Source: Blattabacterium sp. (Blattella germanica) str. Bge
GTDB taxonomy: Bacteria; Bacteroidota; Bacteroidia; Flavobacteriales; Blattabacteriaceae
Direction: 5' to 3'
NCBI RefSeq assembly: GCF_000022605.2
Contig: NC_013454.1
Location: forward strand, 372,001-436,000
Length of the DNA: 64,000 bases
Part shown: positions 62,968 to 64,000 of the stretch, in pieces
Layout of the letters: each line of letters opens with the position of its first letter
Numbering within the stretch: the first letter of the stretch is position 1
Program-made: the position numbers and the translations under genes
The notes under the pieces: model-generated
What the model was told of the DNA's origin: nothing
What the model saw: only the letters and a program-made list of their open reading frames with translations
Databases searched by the model: none

Positions 62968-63702
62968 ATGAATATTATAGTAGCTATAGATTTAATTGAT
63001 GGAAAATGCGTTCGTTTAGTACAAGGTGATTTTAAAAAGAAAAAAATTTATAATCATGATCCCCTAGAAGTTGCTTTTTTATTGGAAAATCATGGAATAT
63101 CCAGAATTCATCTAGTAGATTTAGATGGAGCAAAAAGAGGAAAAGTAGTACACTGGAAAATTTTAGAAAAAATAGCAAAACAAACACGTTTAATTATAGA
63201 TTTTGGAGGAGGAATTCATACAGAAGAGGATGTACGTGCTGTATTTGAAAATGGAGCTCATATAGTTACTGTAGGAAGTGTTGCTGTTAAAAAACCCACT
63301 CTTTTAAAAGAATGGGTTCATATTTATGGAAATGATAAAATTCTATTAGGAGTAGATGTTAAAAATAACAAAATCGCAACTCATGGATGGACAGAATTCT
63401 TTGATATTCCATTTTTTGATTTTTTAGAAGAAAAAAATAATGATGGAATACGAAAAATTTTTTGTACAGATATCTCTAAAGATGGAATTCTATCTGGCCC
63501 TTCTTTTTCTTTATACAAGAAAATTATTCAAAGATTTCCAAATATTGAATTTATAGCAAGTGGAGGGATTAGAAATTTAGAAGATATAGATAAATTATTC
63601 AATTTAGGTTGTAGAGGAGTCATTATTGGAAAAGCTATATATGAAAATAAAATATCATTATCAGAACTTAGAAATTGGCAAGAAAAGAATAATAACAATT
63701 AA
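62968..63702 (+). CDS. hisA: ProFAR isomerase (HisA)
   Basis: This 244-residue TIM barrel performs the Amadori rearrangement of ProFAR to [22 protein letters not shown] (catalytic Asp8) opens the protein. [63 protein letters not shown] (second catalytic Asp) and [12 protein letters not shown] follow, with a phosphate loop at [11 protein letters not shown]. Intact. It precedes hisF by 2 nt. Confidence 0.96.
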   Translation: MNIIVAIDLIDGKCVRLVQGDFKKKKIYNHDPLEVAFLLENHGISRIHLVDLDGAKRGKVVHWKILEKIAKQTRLIIDFGGGIHTEEDVRAVFENGAHIVTVGSVAVKKPTLLKEWVHIYGNDKILLGVDVKNNKIATHGWTEFFDIPFFDFLEEKNNDGIRKIFCTDISKDGILSGPSFSLYKKIIQRFPNIEFIASGGIRNLEDIDKLFNLGCRGVIIGKAIYENKISLSELRNWQEKNNNN

Positions 63703-63704
63703 AT

Positions 63705-64000
63705 ATGTTAGCTAAACGTATTATACCTTGTTTAGATATTAAAAATGGAAGAACAGTAAAAGGTGTTAATTTTCAACATTTAAAAGATGCTGGAGATCCT
63801 ATCCAATTAGTTTGTTGGTATACAAAACAAGGCGCAGATGAATTAATATTTTTGGATATTACAGCTACAAATGAAAAACGTCAGACTTTAACTAGCTTAG
63901 TAAGAGATATTTCTAGTCATATTAATATTCCTTTTACAGTTGGAGGAGGAATTCGAGAAGAAGAGGATGTGGAATTATTATTAAATGCGGGTGCAGATAA
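63705..64000 (+). CDS. hisF: Imidazole glycerol phosphate synthase, cyclase subunit HisF (3' end outside window)
   Basis: The first 98 codons of HisF are present: [20 protein letters not shown] with the catalytic Asp11, the [11 protein letters not shown] loop and [20 protein letters not shown]. HisF uses the ammonia from HisH to close the imidazole ring. The gene runs off the window edge with no fault in the visible part. In most relatives hisIE follows. Confidence 0.96.
   Translation, partial: MLAKRIIPCLDIKNGRTVKGVNFQHLKDAGDPIQLVCWYTKQGADELIFLDITATNEKRQTLTSLVRDISSHINIPFTVGGGIREEEDVELLLNAGAD

Noticed and set aside
1-64000. CRISPR arrays, IS elements, prophage or integrative elements
   Set aside because: No direct-repeat arrays, transposase or integrase motifs, or attachment-like repeats were seen; base composition is even throughout apart from the 797-833 island.

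Overview
The window looks like a chromosome segment of a genome-reduced Flavobacteriales (Bacteroidota) endosymbiont, most likely Blattabacterium, the cockroach and primitive-termite symbiont. The evidence is strongly A+T-rich sequence, tight gene packing and Bacteroidota-type features: TAnnTTTG -7 boxes, almost no Shine-Dalgarno sequences, a fused CcoNO oxidase subunit, a split transketolase, an FtsI with a PASTA tail and a flavobacterial 'putative porin'. It also keeps complete trp and his operons together with cell-wall synthesis. There is no IS element, prophage, CRISPR array or sign of recent transfer. The species call rests on recognition, not on a search.

Layout. 1-5.5 kb: end of murB, a degenerate purine nucleoside phosphorylase, mrp, a phosphopantetheinyl transferase, pnuC and hisS. 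5.5-20 kb: the division/cell-wall (dcw) cluster on the minus strand, rsmH-ftsL-ftsI-murE-mraY-murD-ftsW-murG-murC-ftsQ-ftsA-ftsZ, without mraZ, murF or ddl. 20-33.5 kb: tgt, an LptF/G permease, htrA, dapF, an M42 peptidase, ychF, tatC, an OmpA-like protein, smpB, the split transketolase, a MazG-like hydrolase, aroA and an NlpC/P60 protein. 33.6-35.2 kb: tRNA-Glu, rpsT, a cytochrome-b-like membrane protein and murI. 35-44.8 kb: malic enzyme, the cbb3 oxidase locus (ccoI, ccoS, ccoNO, ccoQ, ccoP, ccoH; no ccoG), gcvH and a glucosaminidase. 44.9-46.7 kb: a putative outer-membrane porin. 46.7-53.3 kb: the trp operon trpE-G-D-C-F/B-A. 53.2-57.8 kb: yggS, serC, tilS, aroK, tRNA-Lys and xth. 57.8-64 kb: the his operon hisG-D-C-B-H-A-F, cut by the window end.

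How the genes fit together. Pentose-phosphate metabolism (transketolase), the shikimate pathway (aroA, aroK) and serine synthesis (serC) feed tryptophan synthesis; the his operon runs beside it. murI, dapF and mur/fts genes make a DAP-type wall. The cbb3 oxidase and malic enzyme point to microaerobic respiration on host dicarboxylates.

Main observations. (1) Six genes (mraY, aroA, the NlpC/P60 gene, the cytochrome-b-like gene, the porin and trpG) are broken, or lack a normal start, by what looks like one base gained or lost in an A/T run. In a seventh case, trpF and trpB are joined through an A9 run where A10 would restore a stop. These may be slippage-rescued genes, early decay or homopolymer sequencing errors. 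(2) TrpE carries Phe where E. coli TrpE has Ser40, the same change as the classic feedback-resistant S40F. (3) The trp and his operons each have a terminator-like hairpin in the leader. (4) The purine nucleoside phosphorylase keeps its fold and length but has lost most active-site motifs. (5) Six convergent gene pairs overlap at their 3' ends, and two terminators lie on top of coding ends.
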